Assembly: GCF_032452875.1 (NCBI RefSeq)
Contig: NC_083884.1
Coordinates: 20,229,501-20,293,500 of the forward strand
Direction: 5' to 3'
DNA: 64,000 nucleotides
DNA from: Bos javanicus
Lineage: Eukaryota > Chordata > Mammalia > Artiodactyla > Bovidae
The notes beneath the pieces were generated by a model that saw only the letters and a list, made by a program, of their open reading frames with translations, made no database searches and was not told the DNA's origin. The position numbers were made by a program, and so were the translations under genes. Shown in pieces: positions 1 to 10,996 of the stretch. Position 1 is the stretch's first letter. Each line of letters starts with the position of its first letter.

Positions 1-10
1 AAATTCATGA

Positions 11-283
11 AGAAGGCAATGGCACCCAACTCCAGTACTCTTGCCGGGAAAATCCCATGGATGGAGGAGCCCGGTAGGCTGCAGTCCATGGGGCAGCTAA
101 GAGTCAGGCACGACTGAGCGGCTTCACTTTCACTTTTCACTTTCATGCATTGGAGAAGGAAATGGCAACCCACTCCAGTGTTCTTGCCTGGAGAATCCCG
201 GGGTTGGGGGAGCCTGGCTGCCGTCTATGGGGTGGCACAGAACTGGACATGACTGAAGCAACTTAGCAGCAGCAGCAGCAAGC
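11..283 (+). mobile_element. Bov-A2 SINE, sense
   Basis: Dimeric Bov-A2 element. The first unit starts with the motif GAAGGCAATGGCACCC, the linker is CACTTTTCACTTTCATGCATTGG, read here in two pieces around positions 125-155, and the second unit ends in CTTAGCAGC followed by an AGC-repeat tail at about 264-283. It is non-coding and depends on BovB for mobility (known for the family). The left duplication may lie at the window edge; I could not confirm it. Confidence 0.9.
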
Positions 284-965
284 AAAATTTACAGTTTTTT
301 TTAAATTAAAAAATAATTATCTGATCAAGCAGTTATTTTATCAAGCACACTAACATAAAACAGTGTTTTAAAGACTTGTCTAGTATGACAGCAGAAACAT
401 AGGTAGCAAAGAAAGATAGATAAACTTATCAAAATTAAAGGTTTTGTGTATCAAAAGACATTATCAAAAGAGCAAAAACACAGCCCACAGAATGGGAGAA
501 AACATTTGGAAACCATGTATCTGATATGGGAATAATATCCAGGATATAGAAAGAACTCATATGACTCAGCAACAAAACAAACAACACAGTTAAAAAATAT
601 GCAAAGGATTTAAATAGACATTTTTCTACAAAGAATATGTACAAATGGCCAAGAGCATGAAAAGATGCTTAACGTCAGCAATTATAATGGAGATGAAAAT
701 CAAAACCTCAATTAGATATCTCTTCATATTCATTAGAATGGCTATAAACAAACAAAAGATAGAAAATAAAAATGCTTACATGAATGTGGAGAGATTGGAA
801 CCTCATTCACATTTGGTAGGAATGTAAAATGATACAAATCCTGTGAAAAATACTTGGCAGTTTCTTAAAAATTTAACACAAGTTATCATATGATCTGGTA
901 ATATCCTAGGTATATACCCAAAAGAATTGAAACCAGAGTCTCAAATAGATATTTGTATGCTATTG

Positions 966-1174
966 CTATTGTTTAGTTAAGAAGTCATGTCAGACTCTTT
1001 GTGACCCCATAGACTATAGCCTGCCAGGCTCCTCTGTCCATTGGGTTTTCCAGCAAGAATGCTGGAGTGGGTTGTCATTTCCTTTTCCAGGGGATCTTCC
1101 CGACCTAGGGATCAAACTTGGGTCTCCTACTTGGGAGGTGGATTCTTTACCACTGAGCCACCTGGGAAGCCAGG
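966..1174 (-). mobile_element. Bov-tA SINE, antisense, in old L1
   Basis: tRNA-derived Bov-tA read in reverse: the Bov-A part is on the left and the tRNA-like head is on the right, ending CCACTGAGCCACCTGGGAAG. A decayed target-site duplication is visible: TATTTGTATGCTATTG at 950-965 against TACTTGTATACTGTTG at 1175-1190 (13 of 16 match). The L1 resumes directly after it. Confidence 0.85.
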
Positions 1175-1269
1175 TACTTGTATACTGTTGTTCATAGCAG
1201 AATTATTCTAGCTAAAAGGGGGAGACAACCTAAAAGTTTATCAGCAAATGAACTGATAAACAAAATGTG

Positions 1270-1543
1270 CTGCTGCTGCTGCCACATCACTTCAGTCGTG
1301 TCCGACTCTGTGTGACCCCAGAGAAGGCAGCCCACCAGGCTCCCCCGTCCCTGGGATTCTCCAGGCAAGAGCACTGGAGTGGGTTGCCATTTTCTTCTCC
1401 AATGCATGGAAGTGAAAAGTGAAAGGGAAGTCACTCAGTTGTGTCTGACTCTTCATGACCCCAGGGACTGCAGCCTACCAGCCTCCTCTGCCATGGGATT
1501 TTCCAGGCAAGAGTACTGGAGTGGGGTGCCATCACCTTCTCCG
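1270..1543 (-). mobile_element. Bov-A2 SINE, antisense, in old L1
   Basis: Bov-A2 in reverse, starting with the CTG-repeat tail (1270-1280) and ending CACCTTCTCCG. A perfect 12-base target-site duplication AAACAAAATGTG flanks it (1258-1269 and 1544-1555), so the L1 was already in place when it inserted. Confidence 0.92.
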
Positions 1544-1576
1544 AAACAAAATGTGACACATACATAAAATGGAATG

Positions 1577-1763
1577 TTGTGTATGTTAGTCACTCAGTCA
1601 TGTCTGACTCTTTGCAATCCCATGGACTGTAGCTTGCCAGGCTCCTCTCCATGAAATTCTCCAGGCAAGAATACTGGAATGGGTTGCCATTCTCTTCTCC
1701 AGGGGATCTTCCCAACCCAGGGATTGAACCCAGTCTCCCACATTGCAAGCAGATTCTTTGTCA
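1577..1763 (-). mobile_element. Bov-tA SINE, antisense, truncated head
   Basis: Antisense Bov-tA with the usual order (GTCACTCAGTCATGTCTGAC, then the GGGATCTTCCC and GGGATTGAACCC boxes). It stops at about 1763 before the tRNA-like head is complete, and BovB sequence begins at once. Confidence 0.8.
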
Positions 1764-2278
1764 TTGGTGTTCCATTGCCAAGTCATGTGCAACTCTTGGA
1801 GACCCCATGAACTGCAGCATGCTAGGCTCCCCTGTCCCTCACCATCTCCTGGAGTTTGTCCACGTTCATGTCCCTTGCATTGGTGATGCCATACAACCAT
1901 CTCATCCTCTGTTGCCCCCTTATCCTTCTGCTTTCAATCTTTCCCAACTTCAGGGTCTTTTCCAGTGAGTCAGCTTTTTGCATCAGGTGGCCAAAGTATT
2001 GGAGCTTCAGCTTAAGCATCAATCCTTCCAATGGGTATTCAAGGTTGATTTCTTTTAGGATTGACTGGTTGGATCTCTTTGCTGTCCAAGGAACTCTCAA
2101 GAGTCTTCTCTAGCACCACAATTTGAAAGCATTAATTCTTTGACACTCTGCCTTCCTTATGGTCCAGCGCTCACAACCATTTGTGACTGCTGGAAAGACC
2201 ATAGCCTTGATTATACAGACTTTGTTGGCAAAGAGATGTCTTTGCTTTATGGCATACTGTCTAGGTTATTCTCTACCA
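1764..2278 (-). mobile_element. BovB LINE 3' end, antisense
   Basis: Reverse complement of the BovB 3' region. The minus-strand translation at 1822-2100 gives the BovB C-terminal signature (RRSNQSILKEI, KLKLQYFGHLM, GQQRMRWLYGITN). The copy is 5'-truncated near 2278, where the old L1 3' UTR resumes. No functional domain remains. Confidence 0.88.
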
Positions 2279-2642
2279 CCTAATTATTTTAGCCATTTAA
2301 AAAATGGTAAAATTCTGGTACACACAGATGAATCTGGAAGTCATTATAAGTGAAATTAAAAAGACTTGAAAAGACAAATATTGTGAGATTCCAGTTACAT
2401 GAGGTCCCTAGTATAGGCAAATTCATAGAGATAGAAACTAAAATAGAGGTTTTAGGGGGCTATAGAGAGGGGGTATGAGGAGTTATGACTTAATGAGCAC
2501 AGAATTTCTGTTTGAGATGATGAATAAGTGCTTGAAATTGATAGTGGTAGTGGTTACAAAACATTATGAATGTACTTAATCTCACTTAAAATGTTTAAAA
2601 TGGTGAAGTTTTTATCATGTGTATGAGACCACAATTAAAAAA

Positions 2643-2802
2643 ATAATCTACCTTTAAAATGTGAAGACTTCTTGCAAGTGAGAATATTCAATGATAGTTG
2701 AACAAATTGAATAGTGTTTACACCCAGAGAAGCATTGTAAAAAGCAAGTAGAAAGCCAACCCAAACCATCTTGTGAAAATAAGAAAATATTTGGTGAGAT
2801 AT
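2643..2802. other. Short single-copy stretch
   Basis: AT-rich sequence between the old L1 and the next SINE. I recognise no gene or repeat here. Confidence 0.5.
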
Positions 2803-2813
2803 ACTTCTGAATT

Positions 2814-3083
2814 CAGAGAAGGCAATGGCACCCCACTCCAGTACTCTTGCCTGAAAAATCCCATGGACGGAGGAGCCTGGTAGGCTGCAGTCCCTGGGGT
2901 CGAGAAGAGTCGGACACGACTGAACAACTTCACTTCCACTTTTAACTTTCATGCATTGGAGAAGGAAATGGCAACCCACTCCAGTATTCTTGCCTGGAGA
3001 ATCCCAGGGATGGGGGAGCCTGGTGGGCTGCCGTCTATGGGGTCGCACAGAGTCAGACACGACTGAAGCAACTTAGCAGCAGC
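2814..3083 (+). mobile_element. Bov-A2 SINE, sense
   Basis: Complete dimeric Bov-A2 ending in an AGCAGC tail. It is flanked by a perfect 11-base target-site duplication ACTTCTGAATT at 2803-2813 and 3084-3094. The reading frames across it are chance. Confidence 0.93.
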
Positions 3084-3300
3084 ACTTCTGAATTATGTCG
3101 TGTCACATTGCTCCGAATGTATTTAAGTTCTTGTAGAAATAGTATGTGTCTTATTCTGACCCACACATTCATATTTGCTTGACAATGTTTCAGATTCATA
3201 TTTCTTTTATACATATGATTTTATTTTCTTTTTGCCCTTCCACATAAATTTACATCAGTAAAAGTCCCTCCATGTGGATTCACACGTTTGACAGGTATGT

Positions 3301-4870
3301 TATTGTTCAGACGCTAAGTGGTGTCCGACTCTTTGCAACCCCATGAACTGCAACATGCCTGGTTTCCCTGTCCTTCACTACCTCCCAGAGTTTGCTCAGA
3401 CTCATGTCCCTTGCGTCAGTGATGCCATCTATCCATCTCATTCTCTGTCACCCACTTCTCCTGTCCTCAGTCTTTCTCAGCATGAGGGTCTTTTCCAGAA
3501 AGTCAGCCTCTTCCCATCAGGTGGCCATAGTATTGGAGTTTCAGCTTCAGCATCAGTCCTTCCAGTGAACATTCAGGGTTGATTTCCCTTAGGATTGACT
3601 GGTTTGATCTTCTTGCTGTCCAGGGGACTCAAGAGTCTTCTCCAACACCACAATTCTAAAGCTTCATTCTTTGGTGCTCAGTCTACTTTATGGTACAGCT
3701 CTCACATTTGTACATGATTACTGGAAAAATCATATCTTTGACTCTATGGACCTTTGTTGGTAAACTTACGTCTCTGCTTTTTAATACACTGTATAGCCTT
3801 GTCATAGCTTTTTTCCAAGGAGTAAGCATCTTTTAATTCAGTGTATGCAGTCGCCATCTGCAATGATTTTGGAGCCCAAGAATATAAAAATCTATCACTG
3901 TTTCCACTTTTTCTCCATCAATTTTCCATGAAGTAATGGGACCAGGTGCCATGATCTTAGTTTTTTGAATGTTGAGTTTTAAGCCAGCTTTTTCACTCTC
4001 CTCTTTCTCCCTCATCAGAAGACTCTTCAGTTCTTCATGACTTTCTGCCATTAGAGTGGTATTATCTGCATATCTGAAGTTGTTGATATGTCTCCTGGAA
4101 ATCTTGATACCAACTTCTGAGTCATCCAGCCTGGCATTTCACATATAAGTACTCTGCATATAAGTTAAAAAGCAGGGTGACAATATAGAGCCTTGCTGTA
4201 CTCCCTTCCCAATTTTGAACCAGTCTGTTGTTTCATGTCCCCTTCTAACTATTGCTTCTTGACCTTTAAACAGGTTTCTAAGGAGGCAGCTAAGGTAGTT
4301 TGGTATTCCAATCTCTTTAAAAATTTTCCACAGTTTGTTGTAATTTACGCAGTCCAAGTTTTAACATAGTCTGTGAAGCAGAAGTAGATGTTTTTCTGGT
4401 ATCCCCTTGCTTTTCTATGATCCAATGGATGTTGCCAATTTGATTCTCTGCCAATTTGGTTCCTCTGCCTTTTCTAAATCCAGCTTGCACATCTGGAAGT
4501 TCTTGGTCCATGTACTGTTGAAGCCTAACTTGAAGGATTTTGAGCATTACCTTGCTAGCATGTGAAATTAGCGTGATTGTATGGTACTTTGAACATTCCT
4601 TGGCATCATCCTTTTTTGGAACTGGAATGAAAACTGTCCTTTCTAGTCCTGTGGCCACTGCTGAGTTTTCCAAATTTGCTGATATATTATGTGCAGCACT
4701 TTAACAGCACCATTTTTAAAGATTTGAAATAGCTCAGTTGGAATCCCAACACCTCTTATAGCTTTTTTTCATAGTAATGCTTCCTAAGACCCACTTGACT
4801 TCACACTCCAGGATGTCTGGCTGTAGGTGAGTGACCACACAACTGTGGTTATCCAGGTCATTAAAACCTT
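3301..4870 (-). mobile_element. BovB LINE, antisense, about 1.6 kb
   Basis: A 5'-truncated BovB in reverse. From right to left it holds the thumb and upstream RT region (4317-4673, KVMLKILQVRLQQYM and DVQAGFRKGRGT), the RT palm motif-B region (4139-4357, QGSILSPCFL) and the YADD-downstream part (3833-4051, KLNIQKTKIMAPGPITSW), then the non-coding 3' end. The frame changes several times and stops are frequent, so it is dead. The right boundary is blurred, with decayed BovB-like sequence to about 4870. No clear TSD was found. Confidence 0.9.
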
Positions 4871-4918
4871 TCTGACTGGTTTTACAATAGTGTTTATGTA
4901 TTGTGCAATTGTAGTAGA

Positions 4919-4988
4919 GAGCCTGGTGGGCTGCCGTCTTTGGGGTCACACAGAGTTGGACATGACTGAAGTGACTTAGCAGCAGCAG
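4919..4988 (+). mobile_element. Bov-A2 3' fragment, sense
   Basis: Only the last 70 bases of Bov-A2 are present (GAGCCTGGTGGGCTGCCGTC through GACTTAGCAGCAGCAG). It is a 5'-truncated insertion. Confidence 0.8.
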
Positions 4989-5417
4989 TTCATATAACTA
5001 GATATAAAATAAGTCTTGTTTTGGTAGGTTATCAATCCTATTCTTGTATTATATAAATGTTTTTTTAGATATATGATTAATTAATGCTTAATGAAGCCAC
5101 TTTTTTTGATTGACTCTTTTTACCCTTAGTAACTGCTATGGCTACCCGAGTCATCCAAACTCTTTGGCTATTAATTTTCCAGCAGTTCTCCAACTATTAG
5201 CTCCATTTGTTTCCATCTAGTCTCTTGCAGCTGCTAAAGAGTATTTTTGGTTGTTATTATAAAATCTGATAGATGTACTTAAAAGCTATTTAGTAGATTT
5301 CTACTTCAGAAATAACTCAAATATTTGATAGAGTGCACAAGGGGCATTGTACATATGGAAGTGCCTTCTTAGTTCTTGTCACTCTATTGTTCCTTTAGTG
5401 TCTTTGTGTTCACCTAT
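4989..5417. other. Single-copy AT-rich stretch
   Basis: I see no gene, repeat family or strong structure. T-rich runs lie near 5060 and 5100. Confidence 0.4.
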
Positions 5418-5418
5418 G

Positions 5419-5534
5419 CGATGGACATGAGTTTGAGAAGGCTGTGGGAGTTGGTGATGGACAAGGAAGCCTGGTGTGCTGCAGTCCACGGGATCACAAA
5501 GAGTCGGACACAACTGAGCAACTGAACTGAACTG
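5419..5534 (+). mobile_element. BovB 3' tail, sense
   Basis: The terminal 115 bases of BovB, starting GATGGACATGAGTTTGAG and ending in the characteristic AACTGAACTGAACTG repeat. A severely 5'-truncated copy. Confidence 0.85.
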
Positions 5535-5762
5535 ATCTCAATTTTTGTCCTTAGGGAGCCTCTTTCCATTAAGCATCTCTCTCTTTTCTTCTTCATTGTC
5601 ATGTAATTCCACTTTGAATTCTGTCCACAATTTAGTATTTCCTGACAAGGAGCTTACTCTTTAGAGGAGTGTTTCTATAACTTACGCAATGTTTTTTAAA
5701 AATCCAAGACTATTATCTCATTCTTTTATTTCTCATATATTCTATAACATTGAATTGTAGCT
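5535..5762. other. Single-copy stretch
   Basis: AT-rich, with no recognisable gene or repeat. Confidence 0.4.
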
Positions 5763-5779
5763 TTAGGTTAGAAGAATAT

Positions 5780-6426
5780 GAAAAATAATCACTGTTGTTC
5801 AGTCACTCAGTTGTGTCTGGCTCCTTATGACCCCATGAACTGCAGCATGCCAGGCTTTCCTGTCCTTCCCCATCTCCTGGAGCTGGTGCAAACTCAAGTG
5901 CATTGATTCTGTGATGCCATCCAACCATCTCATCATCTGTTGTCCCCTTCTCTTTTTGCCTTCTATCTTCCCTAGCATCAGGGTCTTTTCTAATGAGTCG
6001 ACTCTTCACATCAGATGGCCCAAGTATTGAAGCTTCAACTTGAGCATTAGTCCCTCCAATTCAGGGTTGATTTCCTTTAGGATTGACTGGTTTGATCTCC
6101 TTACAATCCAAGAGACTCTCAAGAGTCTTCTCCAACACCACAGTTCAAAGGCCTCAATTCTTTGGCACTCAGCCTTCTTTATGGTCCAGCTCTCACATCC
6201 GTACATGACTACTGGAGAAACCATAGCTTTGACTAGATGGACCTTTGTCTCTGCTTTTTAATATACTATCTAGTGATGTCTCTGCGTTTTGATATACTGT
6301 CTAGGTCTTTCATGGCTTTTCTTCCAAGGGGCAAGCGTCTTTTAATTCCATGGCTGCAGTCATCATCTGCAGTGATTTTGGAGCCCAAGAAAATAAACTT
6401 TCTTACTGTTTCCATATTTCTCCACC
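5780..6426 (-). mobile_element. BovB LINE 3' end, antisense, with 17-base TSD
   Basis: Reverse complement of the BovB 3' region (minus-strand 6006-6224 gives VVMYGCESWTIKKAE and QRIEAFELWCWRRLLRVSW). Both sides carry the same 17 bases, TTAGGTTAGAAGAATAT (5763-5779 and 6427-6443), which is a clean target-site duplication. Inside, 6246-6305 contains a local near-tandem duplication of a roughly 30-base BovB segment (TCTCTGC...ATATACT.TCTAG twice). Confidence 0.95.
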
Positions 6427-8045
6427 TTAGGTTAGAAGAATATTAAATATAATCAATAATATTTATGATTGCCAAATTTTGCTAATGAAAATACAAGACA
6501 CCCTGTTAAGTTAGAGTCTGAGATTTATAACAGATACATGTTTTTAATATAAGTATATTCATTGCAATATTTGGGACATATTTATACAGAAATTTTTGGA
6601 TTTTTTTTCAATATAAAATTAACATTTAACTGGATGTCTTACATGTTTTTATCTGGCAATCCTACTGATAATCATACCTAAGATAAAGATAATATCAATT
6701 TCCCTCAGGGTGATAATTTTTCTGAAACTTATGATTTCTAAATTTCAAAGTATTTCTCATGGCAAATAATATTAAAATTTAATACTTTCCAATGAACAGC
6801 TCTATAGCAAGCTCTTAAAACATTTTAAAAGGTCAGTATTATATTGTCATTAGAACATTTCCTGAGTTTTTTCAGTGAGTAAGTCATAATTCTTTTAAAA
6901 ATCTGCAGTTTTATGTATGTGGAATTAAAATGAAGAAGCAAAGAAATATGAATCATAGCTATCACTAGATTTGTTGAATTTCATATAACATGTATGCAAA
7001 TATGTTTCCATTTTGTAAAGAATAAAGCAAAGCCTGCAAACATTTTTATAGAACTACATTGTTTTAGAAAAATAGTTTTTATCATGAAAATTAAGACCTA
7101 TGTGCACATCAACTTTGAAACAGATTTTCCCCTCCCCAAATTTGGCTTTTTAGAGCTAAAAGTAAAGGGCTTCATAGCTCTTTCATATCATGTACTCTAA
7201 ACATGTACAGCCTAAAGCACAATTTTACAGCTAAATTTTAAGCCCCTGTGAAATGGGGTTTCTAATGGAAATGCTGACAGACTGCTAGCTGCAGGGACAT
7301 CGCAGGCACCATTATAATAAATGGGTCTGATTGGAGACATGATACAGGCCCCCAGGTAATTAATGGCAAGAGTAAAATAAAATATAGGCACACTATCCCA
7401 CTGAGAGCATGACGCAATGGAAGAAACTTGTAATAAAACACAAAGAATGTCTTCAGCAAAGAACTGTGAGCAAAGACTTGTAAAATAAATCATGAGCTGG
7501 GACTGTAGCTATAAGCAGTCATTGCATATTCCTTTATAATTAGGATTTTTTAAGAACACACCATAAAAATCATTTTTTGGCTAAGGAAAATTACTCTGTG
7601 TAATGGATTGAGAAGTCAGTGAAATATAAACTCAACTACTCAAGCAGCTAATAATAACTAGGGCTTTCCATTTGGTAAGTCTAGCTGTAAAAAGTTCAAG
7701 ATTGTGGCTCCATTTTTTAGAAGAAATAAGTGTCATGTATATTCTTAAACTCTGGAGACCAAGAAGGTTCTAAGAACTTTGGGCCATAATTCTCCTTCAC
7801 CTTTGGAATCTGTAGTCATTTTTGGTTCATTGTTTTGCTTTGTTTTAATTAGAGGATAGCTGGTAACAAGTTAAATGATTGAAATCAGCTTTAACTTCAT
7901 CTCTGCATAGGACTACAGCTTAGTCATTGTCTTCCAGACAGTGTTTTTAAGTCTACACCTGTTCCTTTCTGGGCTAAAATGTGTTTTAGAAGATAGAACA
8001 CACAGGTTTAAAACATTACTATGCAGCTGGAAGGATACATGTTGG

Positions 8046-8125
8046 GATTGTGTGGTGGGTGGGTAGGACAGGAAAAAAAGAGGAGGGAAGGAGTAAGAAA
8101 GGAAAGGAGGAGGAAGGAAGGAGTT
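8046..8125. repeat. Purine-rich low-complexity tract
   Basis: GGGTGGGTAGGACAGG followed by A/G-only runs (GAGGAGGGAAGGAG, GGAGGAGGAAGGAAGG). Simple low-complexity DNA; polypurine runs of this kind can form triplex DNA (general knowledge). Confidence 0.6.
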
Positions 8126-8215
8126 GAGAAATACTGAATCACTATGACAGATTATTGACCTAAACTTTCTAAAAGATTTCCATCAATCCTCTGTCTTGTT
8201 TCCTTGCCTCAGGTT

Positions 8216-8312
8216 GGCAATCAATTAATCCTCTATGTTAAATGAAATGACTGAGGCCCCAGAGTTTGGATGATTCACCAAGGTCTCAAAGCCAAGAAAC
8301 TGGAGGAGTAAT
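8216..8312 (-). repeat. Possible MIR SINE remnant, antisense
   Basis: ATGACTGAGGCCCCAGAG, then a segment like the reverse complement of the MIR core (compare TTCACCAAGGTCTCAAAGCC with the family's CTTGCCCAAGGTCACACAGC). Strongly diverged, so the call rests on pattern memory. Confidence 0.45.
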
Positions 8313-9622
8313 GACAAATATCAACTACTTCTTCCGCTAAAGTTTTTCCATTTTAATATATTGCCCTTGTAATTTCAGAAAAGAGTACAATTTTTGCCTG
8401 GATTAGAGATATTCTCAATTGATTTATAAGCATAAATTTGGGCTGAATTATTCAGATAAGCTGGCTTCTGCTAAGAATATCTACATAGATATTAAGTTAT
8501 TTCCTATGCATAAAAAGTGCCTTCAATAAAAACAAACTACCATTATGTTCTTATCAATTACTTACTAAAGAAACTGTTTTACCTAATAGTGATTTTTATA
8601 TTTCCTTTTTTTCTAGTAAAATTTGTAAAATTGCTTAAAGCCTCTTACATTTTTGAAACTGGTTATTCTTTTCTTTTTTTCCCTTTCTTATTTGACCTAT
8701 GAAAGCTGTCACCTTGATAATGTTTCTGAATCAGATGCTCTGAGATGAAGAAAGAATAGCCTATGAAAAATTCATCAATTCTATATGATTATGGAAAAAT
8801 TGTGAAATTTATAGTAATATACTTCATTTTTATTTGTTGGTTAAGTGATTGATATTACTATTTTTGATTTCTGGGTTATTAGAATTATAAATTTGGAGCT
8901 GGAATGGTGATAACTAGATTACTTTCAAATTATTTAACTTAAGAATAATGTGAAAATATGTATTTTGAAATTCATATTTTAATATGAATTTTAGACCTTG
9001 TAAGAATGTAAGGAAACTTCTTTAAGATGAAAAACAAGTTGAATACAGGGATCTAGGGAGATGAGCGGATGAGATGAGAGAATCTATAAACTCTGGGCAC
9101 CTTGTACTTCTCTTTGATAGCTACGTGAAGTGTCAGTTGCAGGAGGCAAAATCTTGACCCACTCAACAGAATATTGGCTAGGAAGCATGTAATAAGGGCC
9201 AAGGGGGTATACTCTCAGTGAATGAATGAATTTGAAGGAGGCCCACCGTACAGAGAGAAGCAGTAGGGAACCTGGCCTCTCTTTCCCAAGTGGAAAAAAT
9301 TTATTTCCCATGAAATTACTTCATGGAATATTTATAAAGCAGCTTTCATGTGAATTTGTAGCCCAAGCACACATGGCCTTTGTGATCCAGAATACCTTCA
9401 TTCCAGTATTTAGCTGTAAGTGATCTCTGATATGTAAAGTATTATACTGTTATAAAGTCCACTATATAACGAGTGGACTCCCTGTATCTCAGGTTTTTTA
9501 ATTTCTTCACATTAGAGTACATTTATTAAAGTTCCCAATCAATAAACCAAGTTCTAAGTCTCATAAGATCATCAAATAATAACTAATAATTTGGCTTCAA
9601 ATTTTAAAATTATATTCACTTC

Positions 9623-9797
9623 TGGCTTCCCTGGCAGCTCAGCTGGTAAAGAATCCGCCTATTTGCAGGAGACCCCAGTTTGATTCCTGGGTCGGGAAGA
9701 TCCCCTGCAGAAGGGAATGGCTATCTACTCCAGTATTCTGGTCTGGAGAATGCCATGGACTGTAAAGTCCACGGGGTCACAAGGAGTCTTACGTGAC
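9623..9797 (+). mobile_element. Bov-tA SINE, sense
   Basis: The tRNA-like head (TGGCTTCCCTGGCAGCTCAG, then the B-box-like TTTGATTCCTGGGTCGGGAA) is followed by the Bov-A part. It ends at about 9797 without a long tail. A possible short TSD (TTCAC) is too weak to rely on. Confidence 0.85.
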
Positions 9798-9910
9798 CTT
9801 CACATCTGTATTTTTTATTGATATAAAGCGGTGGGAAATCTTTCAATTATTAGTGTCTGATTGGAGTTTCTTAAGTAAAATGACTATTTGCATTATCCAT
9901 GTTTATATTA

Positions 9911-10996
9911 ATCAGATCAGATCAGTCGCTCAGTCGTGTCCGACTCTTTGTGACCCCATGAATCACAGCACGCCAGGCCTCCCTGTCTATCACCAGCTCC
10001 CGGAGTTCACTCAGACTCTTGTCCATCGAGTCAGTGATGCCATCCAGCCATCTCATCCTCTGTCGTCCCCTTCTCCTCCTGCCCCCAATCCCTCCCAGCA
10101 TCAGAATCTTTTCCAATGAGTCAACTCTTCGCATGAGGTGGCCAAAGTACTGGAGTTTCAGCTTTAGCATCATTCCTTCCAAAGAAATCCCAGGGCTGAT
10201 CTCCTTCAGAGTGGACTGGTTGGATCTCCTTGCAGTCCAAGGGACTCTCAAGAGTCTTCTCCAACACCACAGTTCAAAAGCATCAATTCTTCGGCTCTCA
10301 GCCTTCTTCACAGTCCAACTCTCACATCCATACATGACCACAGGAAAAACCATAGCCTTGACTAGACGGACTTTTGTTGGCAAAGTAATGTCTCTGCTTT
10401 TGAATATGCTATCTAGGTTGGTCATAACTTTCCTTCCAAGGAGTAAGCGTCTCTTATTTTCATGGCTGCAGTCACCAACTGCAGTGATTTTGGAGCCCAG
10501 AAAAATAAAGTCTGACACTGTTTCCACTGTTTCCCCATCTATTTCCCATGAAGTGATGGGACCAGATGCCATGATCTTCGTTTTCTGAATGTTGAGCTTT
10601 AAGCCAACTTTTTCACTCTCCTCTTTCACTTTCATCAAGAGGCTTTGTAGTTCCTCTTTACTTTCTGCCGTAAGGGTGGTGTCATCTGCATATCTGAGAT
10701 GTTTGATATTTCTCCCGGCAATCTTGATTCCAGCTTGTGTTTCTTCCAGTTCAGCGTTTCTCATGATGTACTCTGCATATAAGTTAAATAAACAGTGTGA
10801 CATTATACAGCCTTGACATACTCCTTTTCCTATTTGGAACCAGTCTGTTGTTCCATGTCCAGTTCCAACTGTTGCTTTCTGACCTGCATACAAATTTCTC
10901 AAGAGGCAGATCAGGTGTTCTGGTATTCCCATCTCTTTCAGAATTTTCCACAGTTTATTGTGATCCACACAGTCAATGTCTTTGGCATAGTCAGTA
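9911..10996 (-). mobile_element. BovB LINE, antisense, RT C-terminal half still open
   Basis: A 5'-truncated BovB. The minus strand holds one uninterrupted frame of 348 codons at 9922-10968. It starts in the RT palm just after motif A (DHNKLWKILKEMGIP) and continues through motif B (GKGVCQGCIMSHCLFNLY, where the family usually has SPCLF), motif C YADD (HLRYADDTTL), thumb and the C-terminal region (YGCESWTVKKAE, RRSNQSTLKEI, GRQRMRWLDGITD). The RT fingers and the endonuclease domain are missing, so it cannot be autonomous. An open frame this long suggests a young insertion, not a functional protein. No convincing TSD was found. Confidence 0.95.

Larger units (their letters stand above)
425..2642 (+). 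mobile_element. Old L1 3' end, broken by four later insertions
   Basis: Segments 425-965, 1175-1269, 1544-1576 and about 2280-2642 read in order as the end of L1 ORF2 plus the 3' UTR, finishing in an A-rich tail near 2636. Recognisable pieces are the ORF2 C-terminal region around 480-690 (ACAGCCCACAGAATGGGAGA), the TATACCCAAAAGAATTGAAA stretch at 911-930 and the 3' UTR at 2340-2640. Divergence is high, as expected for an ancient mammalian L1M-type element. No ORF survives. The intervening DNA is two Bov-tA elements, one Bov-A2 and a BovB 3' end, all younger. Confidence 0.8.
6444..9621. other. Mostly single-copy AT-rich region
   Basis: About 3.2 kb without young retrotransposons. The short open frames at 6994-7200, 7212-7493, 8517-8702 and 9084-9423 show no known domain, no splice-site pairing and AT-driven composition, so I do not call them genes. 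A decayed MIR-like segment (8216-8312) and a purine tract (8046-8120) lie inside. No promoter or CpG-rich element was seen. Confidence 0.5.

Noticed and set aside
9623..9797. tRNA gene suggested by A-box and B-box-like motifs in Bov-tA SINEs
   Set aside because: The tRNA-like head is part of a SINE, lacks a full cloverleaf and is fused to Bov-A sequence; the same holds for all Bov-tA copies here.
10019..10588. 189-codon plus-strand frame opposite BovB (and the similar frame at 26794-27363)
   Set aside because: Both are the antisense of the BovB RT coding region and recur in every copy; they are shadows, not genes.
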